A stretch of 64,000 nt of DNA from Legionella rowbothamii (GTDB taxonomy: Bacteria > Pseudomonadota > Gammaproteobacteria > Legionellales > Legionellaceae). The stretch is from assembly GCF_900639985.1 (NCBI RefSeq), contig NZ_CAAAIM010000004.1:124001-188000 (forward strand), read 5' to 3'. How positions within the stretch are numbered: position 1 is the stretch's first letter; each line of letters starts with the position of its first letter. The notes under the pieces are model-generated. The model searched no databases, was not told where the DNA came from, and saw only the letters and a program-made list of their open reading frames with translations. This document shows positions 62,612-64,000 of this stretch, piece after piece. The position numbers were made by a program, and so were the translations under genes.

Positions 62612-62704
62612 AGGATTATATTTATAAATTGTAGGTTGGGCCCATGGTCCAACAAGCTTTCACGCACCGCAAAACTTAATCTTGGCCATGAGCCCAACCT
62701 CCAT
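62612..62704. repeat. Dispersed intergenic repeat, copy E
   Basis: AGGATTATATTTATAAATTG is followed by TAGGTTGGGCCCATGGTCC, with the right arm GGCCATGAGCCCAACCTCC. The first 20 bases match the lead-in of copy A at 3101. It lies between two convergent genes. Confidence 0.75.
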
Positions 62705-62715
62705 ATCATTCATTA

Positions 62716-62740
62716 CAGGCCTTATTTAGATTTAGGCCTG
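62716..62740. repeat. CAGGCCT hairpin beside the outer-membrane protein gene
   Basis: CAGGCCT (62716-62722) pairs with AGGCCTG (62734-62740). It is 12 bp past the 3' end of the barrel gene on the minus strand and may end that transcript, though no T-run follows. Confidence 0.4.
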
Positions 62741-62752
62741 CTTAAAACTTGA

Positions 62753-63547
62753 TTAATCACTCCCTTTGTCAAGAGCGTAAGTTCCCGTAAAGTTAAGAGT
62801 TACAATTCCAAGTTGTCTACTGGAGCCACTAGTGCTAGTAGTACTTGAATTATTATTACTAGGATTGAATGCTGAGGTATAACGGATATCCATACCTATG
62901 GTTGCAAAATCATCCAAATAAGAACCAATTCCTATAATTCCTTGAGCAGCAAAACCGTTATTTGAGGTGCTTACCGTTGTAGAAAAAGTACTGCCTAATG
63001 CATTGTATTGATTACTTGCAAAATTAGCTTTGTTTTTGATGATTGCGCCACCTAGACCAACGCCAATATAGGGAAACATCTTGGTATTGGGATCACTGGA
63101 AAGAAAATCATAAAATACGTTAAACATTCCATAAATACCGGTGGTATTTCCATTAAAACCTAATCCAATACCCTGGTCATTGCTTATTTCTGCAGGACAG
63201 GTTCCCTCGGGGCCCATAACATTCGGACTAATTAGGGTACAAGAGCCAACTTTTAATTCTCCATAATTATTGATATTAAAAAGGAATTGTCCTTCCAATC
63301 GTACCGTATTTATTCTATATCCCAGGGAAAAGCCGGCGCCGCCACCAATAGGGCTAAGCGTAACAGGACTTGTGTTCGCAAGTGAGAATTGATTATTACC
63401 AATATTAAAAGTAACGTTGGGATTGGAAATCGTTCGGCTTATTTCACCAAAGAGACCTAAATAAATGCCTTGAACGGGGTCCAAACTAAATGCCTTAGAG
63501 CTCATAGTTAGCCCTAATATAAATCCAAATTTAATGAAGTGTTTCAT
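62753..63547 (-). CDS. Outer-membrane beta-barrel protein
   Basis: The 264-residue precursor has a signal peptide (MKHFIKFGFILGLTMSSKAFS). The rest is alternating beta-strand sequence with glycine-rich turns (GGGAGFSLGYRINTVRLEGQF, YIGVGLGG, IGMDIRYTSAF). The strand near the C-terminus, LGIVTLNFTGTYAL, has alternating hydrophobic residues, as in small barrels of the OmpA/OmpW/Opa type. It resembles the many small surface barrels of Legionella. Function unknown. Confidence 0.75.
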   Translation of the reverse strand: MKHFIKFGFILGLTMSSKAFSLDPVQGIYLGLFGEISRTISNPNVTFNIGNNQFSLANTSPVTLSPIGGGAGFSLGYRINTVRLEGQFLFNINNYGELKVGSCTLISPNVMGPEGTCPAEISNDQGIGLGFNGNTTGIYGMFNVFYDFLSSDPNTKMFPYIGVGLGGAIIKNKANFASNQYNALGSTFSTTVSTSNNGFAAQGIIGIGSYLDDFATIGMDIRYTSAFNPSNNNSSTTSTSGSSRQLGIVTLNFTGTYALDKGSD

Positions 63548-63811
63548 TAGAAAATCCTAATCAATCCTGACAATAATAATTCCTTCAACCTACGGACTTT
63601 TTAAGTGGCAAAGGAATGCTATTTTTTACTTATAAGGCAATGGCCGTGAAGGTGAGGCTATACGAAACTTTATTTAGATGCAAGCTTTTAATTTTATGGA
63701 TATCTTTTTATTTTGTATGTAAAACCAGTGAGATATTTTGCATTATTTTTTATACTAATTAGTGAGTACAGAATATAGGGTATAGACCTGCAATGAAGAG
63801 GAAGAGACATT
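63548..63811. other. Intergenic region before crcB
   Basis: AT-rich region with divergent promoters expected for the barrel gene and crcB. I see no repeat and no recognisable fluoride riboswitch fold. A GAGG site at 63798-63801 precedes the crcB start. Confidence 0.4.
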
Positions 63812-64000
63812 TTGATTGATATTTTATGGATTTCTATGGGGGCAGTTATTGGCGCTAATTTGCGTTATTTTGTGAATCGTTTTTCGCTACGTTATTTGTC
63901 TTCAGATGTTCCTTATGGAACATTTATTGTTAATCTCACCGGAAGTTTTATCTTAGGTTTTTTCCTTGCTTGGAGCTTGGGGCGCGTCGAGCTTGATCCT
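63812..64000 (+). CDS. crcB: Fluoride ion channel CrcB (Fluc), cut by the window edge
   Basis: The first 63 residues are visible. From TTG 63812 (GAGG about 10 bases upstream) the product reads LIDILWISMGAVIGANLRYF, then FVNRFSLRYLSS, PYGTFIVNLTGSFILGFFLA. The GA-X-LRY motif and the NLTGSFILGF segment (Asn in the pore helix) are hallmarks of the CrcB/Fluc fluoride exporter. The rest lies outside the window. Start codon is not certain, since no ATG fits the frame. Confidence 0.85.
   Translation, partial: MIDILWISMGAVIGANLRYFVNRFSLRYLSSDVPYGTFIVNLTGSFILGFFLAWSLGRVELDP

Noticed and set aside
63548..63811. Fluoride riboswitch upstream of crcB
   Set aside because: I could not find the conserved pseudoknot core; the region is AT-rich without the expected GC motifs.

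Overview
The window looks like chromosomal DNA of a Legionella species other than L. pneumophila. The evidence is the low-GC gammaproteobacterial coding, an IcmF/DotU pair of the Dot/Icm type IVB secretion system, a polyhydroxybutyrate (PHB) cluster with two reductases, PhaR and phasins, a candidate eukaryotic-style CaaX protein, and dispersed intergenic palindromes. The genus call is inference from gene content. No rRNA, tRNA, CRISPR array, insertion sequence or prophage module was seen.

Layout. 1-6.6 kb holds housekeeping and lipid genes: lolB, coaD-ggt, plsC, mutM with a small membrane protein, and a fatty acid desaturase behind a possible leader/attenuator. 6.7-9.9 kb is a PHB block: two tandem acetoacetyl-CoA reductases, the repressor PhaR and two near-identical phasins whose promoters carry TGC-rich candidate PhaR operators. 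9.9-27.4 kb, all on the minus strand, is a complete Pel exopolysaccharide locus (pelA, B, C, D, E, F, G). PelB is encoded as two genes, a UDP-sugar epimerase and a nucleotide-sugar dehydrogenase lie downstream, and an epimerase plus a metallo-beta-lactamase/Rieske protein lie upstream. 27.7-33 kb holds lptFG, an HI0933-type flavoprotein, an S24-type regulator and a decayed outer-membrane protein gene. 33-37 kb holds carB (without carA next to it) and greA. 37-40 kb is an accessory patch with a protein ending in CVIA, a Tim44-domain protein and an unknown two-hydrophobic-segment protein. 40-43.8 kb is dotU-icmF. 44.3-51.2 kb is a SUF Fe-S assembly operon (Rrf2 regulator, sufBCDSU, sufT) ending in epmA. 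51.2-64 kb holds an unknown acidic protein, radC, coaBC-dut-algC, rdgB with a TPR-methyltransferase, a glutathione peroxidase, an EamA transporter, a ChbG-type deacetylase, an old yellow enzyme, a small secreted protein, an outer-membrane barrel and the start of crcB at the edge.

How the parts work together. The Pel genes form one machine: PelD (c-di-GMP receptor), PelE, PelF and PelG polymerise and move the polymer across the inner membrane, PelA modifies it in the periplasm, and PelB and PelC export it. The flanking sugar-nucleotide genes may supply or modify the precursor. The SUF genes form a self-regulated Fe-S assembly unit. DotU and IcmF stabilise the Dot/Icm machine, which would be the delivery route for any effectors encoded here.

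The observations most worth following are the CVIA-ending protein at 37172-37771, the two-gene PelB with its unusual flanking enzymes, the operator-like sites at the phasin and suf promoters, the leader upstream of the desaturase, and the intergenic repeat families.
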